Shown here one piece after another: positions 50,247 to 57,690 of a DNA stretch of 64,000 nucleotides (position 1 is the stretch's first letter; every line of letters starts with the position of its first letter). A program made the position numbers and the translations under genes. Under the pieces are notes generated by a model. It had not been told where the DNA came from and made no database searches. It saw only the letters and a list, made by a program, of their open reading frames with translations. Origin of the DNA: Gallionellaceae bacterium (GTDB taxonomy: Bacteria > Pseudomonadota > Gammaproteobacteria > Burkholderiales > Gallionellaceae); assembly GCA_027448945.1 (NCBI GenBank), contig DAIDMQ010000016.1, positions 186,001 through 250,000 of the forward strand, in the 5' to 3' direction.

Positions 50247-51182
50247 TCACATCAGGCAATAATTGACCGGTTGCAGGGCAAGCAGTTGGTGCCGGTCGCC
50301 CACGGCATCGCGCATATTGATCTCCAGCGAACGGCAAATCGCGTCCAGTGCCAGATCGTTGGGCGAGTTGCCAAACGGCTCCTCGATCTCATCGCCCAGT
50401 GCATCCAGACCGAAGAAAGTGTATGCAACGATACCCACGACGAACGGAGTCATGAAGCCTATCGTATCGACCAGGCCGAAAGGCAGCAAAAAACAGTACA
50501 TATAGGCGGTGCGATGCAGCATCAGCGTGTAGGAAAACGGAATCGGTGTGCTCTTGATCCGTTCACAGGCCGCAGCTGCTGCCGTTATCGATGACATGGT
50601 CGCGTCTATCGAAGCGGCGAGGCAGCTATCGATGCGTTTCTCGTCCAGGCACAAGCGCAAGTCATCGCCCATGCGATGCATCAAATAGTCGGGAATGTTA
50701 GCCGCTTTGAATTGCCATTCATGCTCCACCAGCAGAGGTTTTAGTTCGGCGTGGGCATCGCTATTGCGTAACTGGTGACGCAGCGCGTGTGTAAAAGCGA
50801 TGGTCCTGAAGATCATGCGCTTGCGCACATCGTCCAGCCCGGCGTCCGGTTTTAGCGCCCCGTCATGCTTGATCAGCGTCAGGCACTGGCGTGCAAAATT
50901 GCGGCTCTCCAGCACGATCTCTCCCCACAGCTTGCGCCCCTCGCAGTAGCGGTCATAGGCAGCGTTGTTACGAAAACCGAGGAAGATCGCCAGTGCCAAG
51001 CCGATCAAAGTAAACGGAATCGCAGTCAGGGTGATTTTGTGCGTAAACAATGAGCCGTGGCTCACCGTCACGAGCGTGGCTAAAAGGATGTTAACCAGCA
51101 ACACCCCCCATATCTGATGCAGCACCGAGCCGCGCAAAATTAAAAACAACCTAAGACCGGAAGGTCTGCTACGAACGATCAT
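50247..51182 (-). CDS. Bestrophin/UPF0187 family membrane protein
   Basis: 311 residues, the normal length of bacterial bestrophin-like channels. Two N-terminal helices (LHQIWGVLLVNILLATLVTV and LTAIPFTLIGLALAIFLGF) are followed by the conserved NNAAYDRYCEGRKLWGEIV, and the segment PFVVGIVAYTFFGLDALGDE marks the family. These proteins form pentameric ion channels (anions or Na/K). AAGGGG precedes ATG 51182. Confidence 0.9.
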   Translation of the reverse strand: MIVRSRPSGLRLFLILRGSVLHQIWGVLLVNILLATLVTVSHGSLFTHKITLTAIPFTLIGLALAIFLGFRNNAAYDRYCEGRKLWGEIVLESRNFARQCLTLIKHDGALKPDAGLDDVRKRMIFRTIAFTHALRHQLRNSDAHAELKPLLVEHEWQFKAANIPDYLMHRMGDDLRLCLDEKRIDSCLAASIDATMSSITAAAAACERIKSTPIPFSYTLMLHRTAYMYCFLLPFGLVDTIGFMTPFVVGIVAYTFFGLDALGDEIEEPFGNSPNDLALDAICRSLEINMRDAVGDRHQLLALQPVNYCLM

Positions 51183-51401
51183 GAATTACCCCTTGAGTTG
51201 AATTGATGAAGCGATTGGGTTGGTTGAGAGGGTGCAGATTACGCTAAATAGCCGCGTACTGCGGGCTTGTGTCTGAGGTGGCGGCGGAAGATTCAAGTGT
51301 GTCAACGGAGCAAGAGAAAAGGCACAAGGGGTCGGCTTCCTTCACTTCCAGTGCATGCAAAACGGGAGGGATACCGGCCAACAGGCCGAGGCTATTCGCG
51401 C

Positions 51402-52118
51402 TTACACAGCAAGCTTCTGCAATAGATCGACGCGCATCGGCATGTGGAAAGTCGCCCCCGTCTCGGTCATGTGGCGGTTGAACTTGGCACGCACCGCTTC
51501 GAGAACAGTGGCGGACAAGTTGTGCTCGGTGTGGGTTACGTTCAGCACCTGCTTTTGGTACTGCGCGAAATCGGCAAAGTGCACCGCTTGCAGGAAGAAT
51601 CTTTGCGTCGCCAGCGACAACAGGCCGGATGAGACTGCGCGTTGTGTGGCCATAAATGCCGCCTCGCGCACGACGCGCTCGTCGTGGAATAGTTTCAGTA
51701 TTTCATTGAAGTCGCCCGCATAAACCGGCTCGGAAATATAGGCGAAACCGCCAGGTTTCAGTACACGGCGTATCTCTGCGTATGCACTGTCCATTAAATC
51801 CAGCGGAACGTGATGCAGCGACTTGAACATCAGCACGATGTCGAAGCTGGCATCGTCCGCAGCGATCTTCTCGGCACCGCCATGCGCAAAGTGAACATTG
51901 GCGAGCTCGTTCCCGGCGAGATTCTTTGCGAGCTGGGCTGCATCCACTTCCAGTGCGAACACCTCGGCTGCCTTGCGTGCCACGATGCGCGTCTTGTCTG
52001 CCTTGCCGCAGCCCAGTTCCAGCACCCGTGCACCGTTCAGGCTCAACAGTTCATCAATTACATCGGCTTCGTTGGCTATGGGGCAGGATGCGGGGGCGGA
52101 TATGTGCATATTGTTCAT
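51402..52118 (-). CDS. Class I SAM-dependent methyltransferase
   Basis: 238 residues, Rossmann-type methyltransferase. Motif I GARVLELGCGKADKTRIVA, the acidic loop FALEVDA, and FDIVLMFKSLHHVP (post-I region) are present, followed by IRRVLKPGGFAYISEP. Methyl acceptor is unknown; the layout resembles UbiE/BioC-like small-molecule methyltransferases. The upstream 270 bases contain the chemoreceptor's terminator. Confidence 0.87.
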   Translation of the reverse strand: MNNMHISAPASCPIANEADVIDELLSLNGARVLELGCGKADKTRIVARKAAEVFALEVDAAQLAKNLAGNELANVHFAHGGAEKIAADDASFDIVLMFKSLHHVPLDLMDSAYAEIRRVLKPGGFAYISEPVYAGDFNEILKLFHDERVVREAAFMATQRAVSSGLLSLATQRFFLQAVHFADFAQYQKQVLNVTHTEHNLSATVLEAVRAKFNRHMTETGATFHMPMRVDLLQKLAV

Positions 52119-52328
52119 TCAGGGGGTGATGAAATAAGAAAAAAGATAGTAAACGATTTTTTGCAAAGTTAAATTCTAGCGCAACCCAATCGAGTTGACC
52201 CTCACTGCACCAATCGGTTGAGTAACACACTCAAGAATCCCAGACTATCTCCTAATTCAAGATGGTATCTGACGCCGAGCTTGCTGGTTGAAGGAGTTGG
52301 TGGGTAAGGCGTAAGCGTTAAACTCACG

Positions 52329-52379
52329 ATGCAACAATAGACAAAGCCCGCATTTTGCGGGCTTTGTCTATTGTTGCAT
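52329..52379 (-). terminator. Long perfect hairpin terminator of the chemoreceptor gene
   Basis: A 24-bp perfect inverted repeat (arms 52329-52352 and 52356-52379) with a three-base loop. The core AAAGCCCGC/GCGGGCTTT plus T-rich downstream arm TTTGTCTATTGTT has terminator form on either strand. It begins 12 bases beyond the stop of the minus-strand chemoreceptor gene and could act bidirectionally. Confidence 0.85.
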
Positions 52380-52390
52380 TCGATTTACTG

Positions 52391-53539
52391 TTACATCGAT
52401 TTCGCGGATTTGCTACAACCTCTGTGCCCCGAGGTTGTCACGCTCTGCGAGCCACTTTGCGCCAGCATATCCAGTGCAGCCAACACTTTGACGCTCGCTT
52501 TCTCCATATCGGCGATAGCATCAATTCCTTTCTGGTATCGCCCTTCATGGTAATGCGTCACCGCAGCCACGCCCTGCAGGTGGAATTGCTGATGGGGAAG
52601 CTCCATTTCGCGATATCCCTCCAATTTAGAGAAACAATGCTTTCCCTCTCCTTCGTAATACCACTTGCCCAGACGGCAGGCATGGTGACTGGAAAAATCT
52701 TCAGTCTTCTTCGATGAAACCCCCAAAAACACTTTGTATATTTCAAACTTATAGACGAGGTGGTCTACTTTGGCGATTTCGATAAAAGTACGCAACGCAG
52801 CGATGCCAATCGTGTTTCTCATTTGCACGGTGACATCCATCAGCCCATGCATGTTGCTCGCCGCCTGCTGTCCATCCTTGTGAAAATCTTCCGCTTGCTG
52901 CGGACTGACTTCCATCATCGCTTTTACATCCGCCGCTTCCTTCTGGATTGCACCAACCAAATTGGCGATCTCGCTCGTCGCAGTAGAAGTCCTTTCCGCA
53001 AGTTTGCGCACTTCATCAGCGACAACGGCAAAGCCCCGTCCCTGCTCACCTGCCCTTGCTGCTTCAATAGCAGCATTCAGCGCCAATAGATTCGTCTGGT
53101 CTGCGATTTCCTTGATGAGCTTCACGATGCCTCCAATCTGCGAGGTGCGCTCATTCAAATGATCCACACTGACTGCAGTCTCTGCCGTCCTGAGCGCCAT
53201 CTGTTCAAGATTAGTCGAGATATTCTCGATGGCGTTCAGATTCACACCCAACATGCCAGTGGTCTCTTCTATCTGATCATGTTCGTGTTTCATAGTCTGC
53301 GCTAAAGCAGATAGTGATGTTTGCACCTCTTTAGTCGACTCGCCATATGATTCCATATGCTGAAAGAGGTACCGATGCATCACCAGGAGTCCGGATGCTT
53401 CATTGAACTTTGAGAGGGTTGAGCGATGTTCCTGTTGAAGAGAAAGGACATTGCTTTCTTGTTCGGTGAGTAATTGCTCGAAGTCACGCAACTTCACCTT
53501 CATAACTTCCGCCTCTTTCAATCTATTGATGAATAACAC
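52391..53539 (-). CDS. Soluble methyl-accepting chemotaxis protein with CZB domain
   Basis: 382-residue cytoplasmic chemoreceptor with no membrane helices. A coiled coil runs from about residue 10; the signalling tip [20 protein letters not shown] (143-162) is intact. The C-terminal CZB domain (about 245-345) has the zinc-binding pattern, [14 protein letters not shown] with spaced His in [10 protein letters not shown] and HQQFH. CZB receptors of the TlpD class sense zinc and hypochlorite or related redox changes. Start is a GTG at 53539; an ATG at 53503 with GAGG upstream is an alternative. No other che genes are in the window. Confidence 0.9.
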   Translation of the reverse strand: MLFINRLKEAEVMKVKLRDFEQLLTEQESNVLSLQQEHRSTLSKFNEASGLLVMHRYLFQHMESYGESTKEVQTSLSALAQTMKHEHDQIEETTGMLGVNLNAIENISTNLEQMALRTAETAVSVDHLNERTSQIGGIVKLIKEIADQTNLLALNAAIEAARAGEQGRGFAVVADEVRKLAERTSTATSEIANLVGAIQKEAADVKAMMEVSPQQAEDFHKDGQQAASNMHGLMDVTVQMRNTIGIAALRTFIEIAKVDHLVYKFEIYKVFLGVSSKKTEDFSSHHACRLGKWYYEGEGKHCFSKLEGYREMELPHQQFHLQGVAAVTHYHEGRYQKGIDAIADMEKASVKVLAALDMLAQSGSQSVTTSGHRGCSKSAKSM

Positions 53540-53828
53540 TTGAGTTTCTCCTCATTGATGATCTTCGGATGCATTGTAACTACGGTAACAATCCCATCCA
53601 CTGAGGCCGCAATCTATACCCACATTTAAAATATGTATATATGCCAAATGGTCTATATATTTAGACTTGAAGATATATATCTGGGCATAGATAACAGGGC
53701 GTTGACTTCACCTATATAGAGCCAACGGGATCTACCATCGGATTTGATTTCTGCTACCGCCAACTGCCAAAACACATTGCGATGCTGACCCTTTTAGTTC
53801 TGTCTTTAGTTTTTCTCGGCAGCGCACA
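53540..53828. other. AT-rich intergenic region with palindromes
   Basis: About 290 bases upstream of the chemoreceptor, no gene. A near-palindrome GTCTATATATTTAGAC (53651-53666), a perfect 12-base palindrome AGATATATATCT (53671-53682) and an ATGCC/GGCAT pair around them (from 53641 to 53688) make a candidate operator or promoter region for the chemoreceptor gene. Function is inferred only from symmetry. Confidence 0.4.
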
Positions 53829-54144
53829 TCAAGCCGCCAGCGGCTCGAAGCGAAGTATCTGCGCAAGCACACCGGTCAATTTTTTTGCGGCCTCTTCGGT
53901 ATCGTAGTCCGCCTGCAAGCCAAGCCAGAAGCCGCTGCTCGTGCCGAAGAAAGCCGCCAAGCGCAAAGCCGTATCTGCCGTCACCGCACGCTTGCCGGAA
54001 CAGATTGCGGAGATGCGCGCCTCGGTCACGCCGAGCTCCTTCGCCAAACGGTATTGCGATATACCAAGCGGAAGCAAAAACTCTTCGCGCAGCACTTCGC
54101 CGGTGTGGATGTTCTGTAATTTTTGTTTGCTATGCTTTAGTCAT
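53829..54144 (-). pseudogene. higA: higA-type antitoxin with frameshifted start
   Basis: HigA family HTH antitoxin (XRE type): LREEFLLPLGISQYRLAKEL, then VTEARISAICSGKRAVTADT and AAFFGTSSGFWLGLQADYD. A GAGGAG lies eight bases before an ATG at 54144, but that ATG reads only ATG ACT AAA GCA TAG. Deleting one base (the G after AAA) joins it to the conserved leader LQNIHTGEVLREEF, so the gene has a one-base frameshift at codon 4, or translation uses a GTG at 54095 with no ribosome site and an 88-residue product. Partner toxin remnant is directly upstream. Either a decayed or a poorly expressed antitoxin. Confidence 0.75.
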
Positions 54145-54220
54145 AGCCTTCGCTCCTCAGTGATATAACCAATGACTTGCTGCGGTTTTTAGCAGCTTAG
54201 TCAGATGGCTAGTAGTTTCA

Positions 54221-54412
54221 TCAGTCGCAGATTTCCACGCGGCTGGCCTGCCTGTCCTTCCACTCAAAACAAACGCGCCATTGATCGTTGATGCGAATAC
54301 TCCATTGCCCTGTACGATTGCCTTTCAGCAACTCAAGACAATTATTCGGCGGGATGCGTAAATCTTCGATGCGTTGGGCGTTGTGAACCATACGTGGCTT
54401 ACGGCGCGCCAC
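54221..54412 (-). pseudogene. higB: higB-type toxin remnant (N-terminus missing)
   Basis: 63-codon reading frame with the C-terminal two thirds of a HigB toxin: RRKPRMVHNAQRIEDLRIPP, CLELLKGNRTGQWSIRIND and QWRVCFEWKD. Intact HigB proteins are about 92 residues and start about 28 residues earlier; here those residues would overlap rsgA and are absent. The usual C-terminal DYH is replaced by a TGA after CD, and a TATCACTGAGGAG stretch that normally follows directly is found about 58 bases further on (54150-54170), implying an insertion. The product is unlikely to be an active toxin. Confidence 0.75.
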
Positions 54413-54418
54413 ATTGCC

Positions 54419-55471
54419 TCAATGCCGCCCATCTTTTAACACCGACTTCACCATCTTGCCGAATGCCTTGTCCTTCTTGCGCTTGTCCAGATAAGACATC
54501 TCGTTGAAGTCCGACTCCGCCTTGAGCTTGAAATAGCTCTGGTAATGGGCGGCATCCAGCTCGCCGCACTCTATGGCCTTGCGGACAGCGCAGCCCGGCT
54601 CGTTGTTGTGGCTGCAATCGGCGAAGCGGCAGCGCGCGGCCAGCGCCGCGATGTCGCCGAAGCTGTCGTCCAGCCCTTCGCCCGTACTCATCATGCCCAG
54701 CTCGCGCATACCCGGCATATCAATCAGCAGCGCACCGTTGTCCAGCCGCACCAGGTGGCGGCGCGTGGTGGTGTGTCTGCCCTCGCCCGTGCCGCTCACC
54801 GCGCCGGTCGCCAATTCGTCGTGCCCCAGCAACTGGTTGATCAGCGTCGTCTTGCCTACGCCCGAGGAACCGAGCAGGCAATAGGTCTTGCACGGCTGCA
54901 TCAGTGCTTGCACCTGGGCAACGCCTTCGCCCGTCACGTTGCTCAGGGAGATGATGTCGGTGGTGATGCCCGCTATGCGGATGTTGCCGTGCATACGCTC
55001 CAGCTCCGCCGGGCTCACCAAGTCAGTCTTGGTCAGCAATAGCACCGGCGCGATATGTCCCTCGTTCACCATCACCAGATAGCGCTCCAGCCTGCGCACG
55101 TTGAAATCGAACTGGCACGACTGCACGATGAACGCCTCGTCGATGTTCGCCGCGATCATCTGGAAATCGATGTTCTTACCGGGCGACTTGCGGCGCAGGA
55201 AGGACCGCCGGGGCACCAGCTCATGGATGGTCGCGTGCGAATCCGCATCGTGATACTGCACACCCACCCAATCGCCCACGCAGGGCATATCCACGGAAGT
55301 AGCGGCAGCGTGCAGGAACTTGCCCGTCAACTCGGCAGGCACCTCGCCCGCCTCATTGCGCACCACATAGCGCCCGCGATCCACCGCCGTCACGCGGGCC
55401 AGGCGCAGGCTGGGGCCGCACGTTGCCTGTTTTGCCAGCACATCATCTAAACCAAGTTCAGTTAATTCCAT
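54419..55471 (-). CDS. rsgA: Ribosome small-subunit-dependent GTPase RsgA
   Basis: 350 residues. A circularly permuted GTPase that helps late 30S maturation. N-terminal OB domain, then G4 LLTKTDL, then G1 LGSSGVGKTTL, G3 IDMPGMRELG, and the C-terminal zinc knuckle CRFADCSHNNEPGC with a KKDKAFGKM basic tail. ATG 55471 is preferred because AGGG is correctly spaced; an upstream ATG at 55480 is possible. The higB remnant begins only six bases after its stop codon. Confidence 0.95.
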   Translation of the reverse strand: MELTELGLDDVLAKQATCGPSLRLARVTAVDRGRYVVRNEAGEVPAELTGKFLHAAATSVDMPCVGDWVGVQYHDADSHATIHELVPRRSFLRRKSPGKNIDFQMIAANIDEAFIVQSCQFDFNVRRLERYLVMVNEGHIAPVLLLTKTDLVSPAELERMHGNIRIAGITTDIISLSNVTGEGVAQVQALMQPCKTYCLLGSSGVGKTTLINQLLGHDELATGAVSGTGEGRHTTTRRHLVRLDNGALLIDMPGMRELGMMSTGEGLDDSFGDIAALAARCRFADCSHNNEPGCAVRKAIECGELDAAHYQSYFKLKAESDFNEMSYLDKRKKDKAFGKMVKSVLKDGRH

Positions 55472-55499
55472 AACGATCATCCCTGTGATTCGGAAATGA

Positions 55500-55521
55500 A
55501 CATCGCCCTTGCGGGCGATGT
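55500..55521. repeat. Hairpin ACATCGCCC/GGGCGATGT
   Basis: Perfect 9-bp stem with TTGC loop upstream of rsgA. No T tract, so it is not a typical terminator. A near copy (ATCGCCC/GGGCGAT with TTGA loop) occurs at 57119-57136. Confidence 0.5.
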
Positions 55522-55564
55522 GTAAAATACGGGTTCAATCACGCGCGCGTTAGTTGCCACCATC

Positions 55565-55696
55565 TTACTCGACAAAGATCAGCTTGCTCGTGTCATACCC
55601 CAATTCAGCGGCTTTTTCGACAAGACGCTTTTGCGTCTCCGGATTGTTCATTTGTGGGGTGCGCGACAATATCCACAAATAGGATCTATCTGGACC
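55565..55696 (-). pseudogene. Lipocalin (Blc-like) C-terminal fragment
   Basis: About 43 codons encode the C-terminal part of a bacterial lipocalin: GPDRSYLWILSRTP followed by QKRLVEKAAELGYDTSKLIF and a stop. Intact Blc proteins are about 170-180 residues with a signal peptide; the remaining upstream sequence is unrelated and merges into a repeat and the DUF2442 gene. It is therefore a truncated relic. Confidence 0.75.
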
Positions 55697-55718
55697 GCTG
55701 AGGGGCATTTCATCAAAG

Positions 55719-55747
55719 GTAAAAGGGGCCAGGCACACATTATTTCT
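55719..55747. repeat. Short GGGGCCAGGCAC repeat fragment
   Basis: AAAGGGGCCAGGCACACATT at the end of the DUF2442 gene, at the junction with the lipocalin fragment. It resembles the GGGGTCAG-type core seen at 56056, 57434 and 57615. Assignment to the same repeat family is inference. Confidence 0.35.
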
Positions 55748-56006
55748 CAACCACCCACTCACCACCGCGCTGCTTGATCTCTTCGTGCATTGCGTCGGGC
55801 GCAAGATCGAGTTCACACGGCCACGTAACCGCGCCCGCTTCTACTTTGATCTGCCGAAACTGCGCCGGGTCGCTCAAATGTGAAAACACGCAGCGAAAGA
55901 AACCGGGCAAAAAGCGCACGACACCCTCAAGGCCATCCTTGAAGCGCACCCGCACTGCGTGGTCTTCGATGACGCTAACTTCTGTGACTCTCCAATAAGC
56001 TGCCAT
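55740..56006 (-). CDS. DUF2442 domain protein
   Basis: 88-residue DUF2442 protein: the WRVTEVSVIEDHAVRVRFKD start, the central GVVRFLPGFF and the C-terminal WPCELDLAPDAMHEEIKQ are typical. DUF2442 is often encoded beside a DUF4160 partner in predicted toxin-antitoxin pairs; here the 60 bases upstream keep only a short terminal reading frame (FEQPKPIAPLE, stop) and then a repeat, so no partner is present. GGAG precedes ATG 56006. Confidence 0.75.
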   Translation of the reverse strand: MAAYWRVTEVSVIEDHAVRVRFKDGLEGVVRFLPGFFRCVFSHLSDPAQFRQIKVEAGAVTWPCELDLAPDAMHEEIKQRGGEWVVEK

Positions 56007-56055
56007 GATTACTCCAGTGGTGCGATGGGTTTGGGTTGCTCAAATAAATTCGAGT

Positions 56056-56089
56056 CTGATCCCATTAGCTACTTGACCCCATTAGCTAC
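56056..56089 (-). repeat. Two tandem 17-bp copies of a TAATGGGGTCA core
   Basis: On the plus strand CTGATCCCATTAGCTAC (56056-56072) and TTGACCCCATTAGCTAC (56073-56089) are directly adjacent and differ at two of 17 positions. Next to them is a CGAATTTATTTGAG-like flank. The core resembles short repeats associated with REP-type transposases; no transposase gene is visible. Confidence 0.55.
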
Positions 56090-56172
56090 TATCCCAAATC
56101 TTTATAATGGCAATCCCAGTCAGGACACGCACCTCCCCGCCCGGTATCTTGCCGTCCCAAGGAGATACAACA

Positions 56173-57039
56173 GTGAATACATCGAGAGAAGATTTATACG
56201 CGGCGCGATTCAATAACGTGTTCGACCACATCGACCATCATCTGGATGAGGCGCTGTCGGTGGAATCGTTGAGTCAGGTCGCGCATTTCTCGAAGTTCCA
56301 TTTTCACCGCCAATTCTCCGATTATTGCGGCATCAGCGTCATGCGCTATATCCAATTGATGCGACTCAAGCGGGCCTCATACCGGCTGGCTTTCAACACG
56401 CTTGAACGCATCACCGAGATCGCGCTGGACGCTGGTTTTGAAAACCCGGAATCGTTCTCACGCGCATTCAAACTCACCTTCGGACAAACGCCTTCTGAAT
56501 TCAGGAAACAACCGAAGTGGCAACCTTGGAACGAGCGTTACCGATTCCCCATCAAAGACAGGAAAAACAACATGGAAGTCAAAATATTAAATTTCGAGGA
56601 AAGCCCTATCGCCGTGCTTGAGCATCGCGGCGCGCCCGACCTCGTCAACGAATCAGTCAAGATATTCATCGACTGGCGCAAGAGCAGCGGCTTATCGCCG
56701 GTGAAGACCAGCGACACCTTCGGCATCGTCCACGACAATCCAGATGCGACTGCACCGGAAGATTTTCGTTTCGACATCTGCGGCTCAGTCACCGCAGCCG
56801 TGCCCGCCAACCCGCAAGGCGTCATCAACAAAGTGATCCCCGCCGGACGTTGTGCCGTGGTGCGCCACGCGGGTTCGCACCAGCGCCTCGGCGAGGCCGC
56901 CTATTATCTGTATCGGGATTGGTTGCCGGGCAGCGGCGAAGAACTGCGCGATTTTCCGCTGTTCTTCCACTACCTGAATCTGATCACAGACACGCCAGAG
57001 CATGAACTGCTGACCGATGTGTGTCTGCCGTTGAAATAA
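56173..57039 (+). CDS. AraC family regulator with GyrI-like ligand domain
   Basis: 288 residues. An N-terminal AraC double HTH (about 5-115): DHIDHHLDEALSVESLSQVA, then GFENPESFSRAFKLTFGQTP, the second helix-turn-helix. A linker leads to a GyrI/SbmC-like effector domain (about 135-288) beginning VKILNFEESPIAVLEHRG and ending ELLTDVCLPLK. Such regulators respond to drugs or cationic ligands (SoxS/Rob-like), but the ligand is unknown. GTG 56173 has AAGGAG eight bases upstream, which fixes the start; an ATG at 56107 lacks one and reads through the repeat region. Confidence 0.88.
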   Translation: MNTSREDLYAARFNNVFDHIDHHLDEALSVESLSQVAHFSKFHFHRQFSDYCGISVMRYIQLMRLKRASYRLAFNTLERITEIALDAGFENPESFSRAFKLTFGQTPSEFRKQPKWQPWNERYRFPIKDRKNNMEVKILNFEESPIAVLEHRGAPDLVNESVKIFIDWRKSSGLSPVKTSDTFGIVHDNPDATAPEDFRFDICGSVTAAVPANPQGVINKVIPAGRCAVVRHAGSHQRLGEAAYYLYRDWLPGSGEELRDFPLFFHYLNLITDTPEHELLTDVCLPLK

Positions 57040-57236
57040 AAGCAACATTCTCACAGGCACTGGAGTCGAATCATTTCGCAGCCCGATTCGACTCCGGCAC
57101 CGTCTTCCCCAAAGAAAGATCGCCCTTGAGGGCGATGAGTGAAACGATTGCGAAGCTGTGGGGAAACCATGGTCTGCCCCCGATGATTACTGCCTATTTA
57201 GCGCTTTTGACCCATCAGCGAAAGTCGCAGCATTCC
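57040..57236. other. Intergenic stretch with hairpins, no gene
   Basis: About 200 bases after the AraC-type gene. It holds an 11-bp inverted repeat GGAGTCGAATC/GATTCGACTCC (57062-57095, loop 12) that could terminate the araC-type gene, and the ATCGCCC/GGGCGAT hairpin at 57119-57136. No coding sequence recognised. Confidence 0.5.
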
Positions 57237-57395
57237 TTAGCCACGACTTTTCACATCTGCACCAGGCTTGCGCGAAACGAACGGGGTGCCGGTCTGCGCA
57301 GCCAATTGGCGCGCCTTCTCCGCCGCGCGCATTAGGGCTTGTGGAACCTTTTTCAGGTCAGGATCTTTCAGGTGGGAAACTGCAATAGATTTCAT
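57237..57395 (-). CDS. Small ORF (52 aa), antitoxin-like, unknown
   Basis: 52-residue frame MKSIAVSHLKDPDLKKVPQA then LMRAAEKARQLAAQTGTPFV ending in RKPGADVKSRG. Amphipathic helices and a basic C-terminus resemble small antitoxin or DNA-associated proteins. GAGGG lies 10 bases upstream of the ATG. No partner toxin is visible immediately downstream. I am not sure it is expressed. Confidence 0.45.
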   Translation of the reverse strand: MKSIAVSHLKDPDLKKVPQALMRAAEKARQLAAQTGTPFVSRKPGADVKSRG

Positions 57396-57433
57396 TTGTT
57401 CTGTCCCTCATCAACCAAAACAGCGTAAAGCGC

Positions 57434-57492
57434 GGGATCAGGTCTTGCTTTATAGCACCAAAAAGAAATGCTTGATTGCAAGACCTGACCCC
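57434..57492. mobile_element. 59-bp inverted-repeat mini-element
   Basis: Terminal inverted repeats GGGATCAGGTCTTGC (57434-57448) and GCAAGACCTGACCCC (57478-57492) match at 14 of 15 positions and enclose 29 bases. The outer GGGGTCAGGTCTTGC is of the same type as the TAATGGGGTCAG cores nearby. It sits just downstream of a reading frame MPKKLSLSELRQTALHWLAE (start about 57588, minus) that it interrupts, consistent with a non-autonomous mobile repeat. Confidence 0.6.
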
Positions 57493-57588
57493 GTGATTCG
57501 CGCCTGCCGATTTCTGCATCGCATCGCGCTCGGCCAGCCAGTGCAGCGCGGTTTGTCTTAGTTCAGATAGGGATAGTTTTTTGGGCAT
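57493..57588 (-). pseudogene. N-terminal fragment of an unknown gene
   Basis: A frame starting MPKKLSLSELRQTALHWLAE and continuing RDAMQKSAGAN runs into the 59-bp repeat element and loses similarity to protein-like sequence. It is preceded directly by the repeat at 57604-57662 and so lacks a normal promoter. Probably the remnant of a small regulatory or antitoxin gene; family unknown. Confidence 0.4.
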
Positions 57589-57603
57589 CTGTGCGGATTG
57601 AAA

Positions 57604-57662
57604 AATATTGCATGCTGACCCCATTAACTCGTTCGAGCCTAACCCCTTTAACTTGCTCCAGA
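57604..57662. repeat. Two tandem TTAANGGGGTYAG cores
   Basis: Plus strand shows CTGACCCCATTAACTCGTTCGAG from 57615 and CTAACCCCTTTAACTTG from 57639, period 24. The minus-strand core TTAATGGGGTCAGCATGC matches the elements at 56056 and 57434. Confidence 0.5.
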
Positions 57663-57690
57663 ATCCGTGGTCCGTCCCTGTCGGTTCGCT

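Noticed and set aside
57062-57095. Possible tRNA T-arm or attachment site in GGAGTCGAATC...GATTCGACTCC
   Set aside because: The TTCGA pieces do not form a tRNA T-loop with a paired 5-bp stem, and no acceptor, D or anticodon arms could be found. Kept only as a hairpin.
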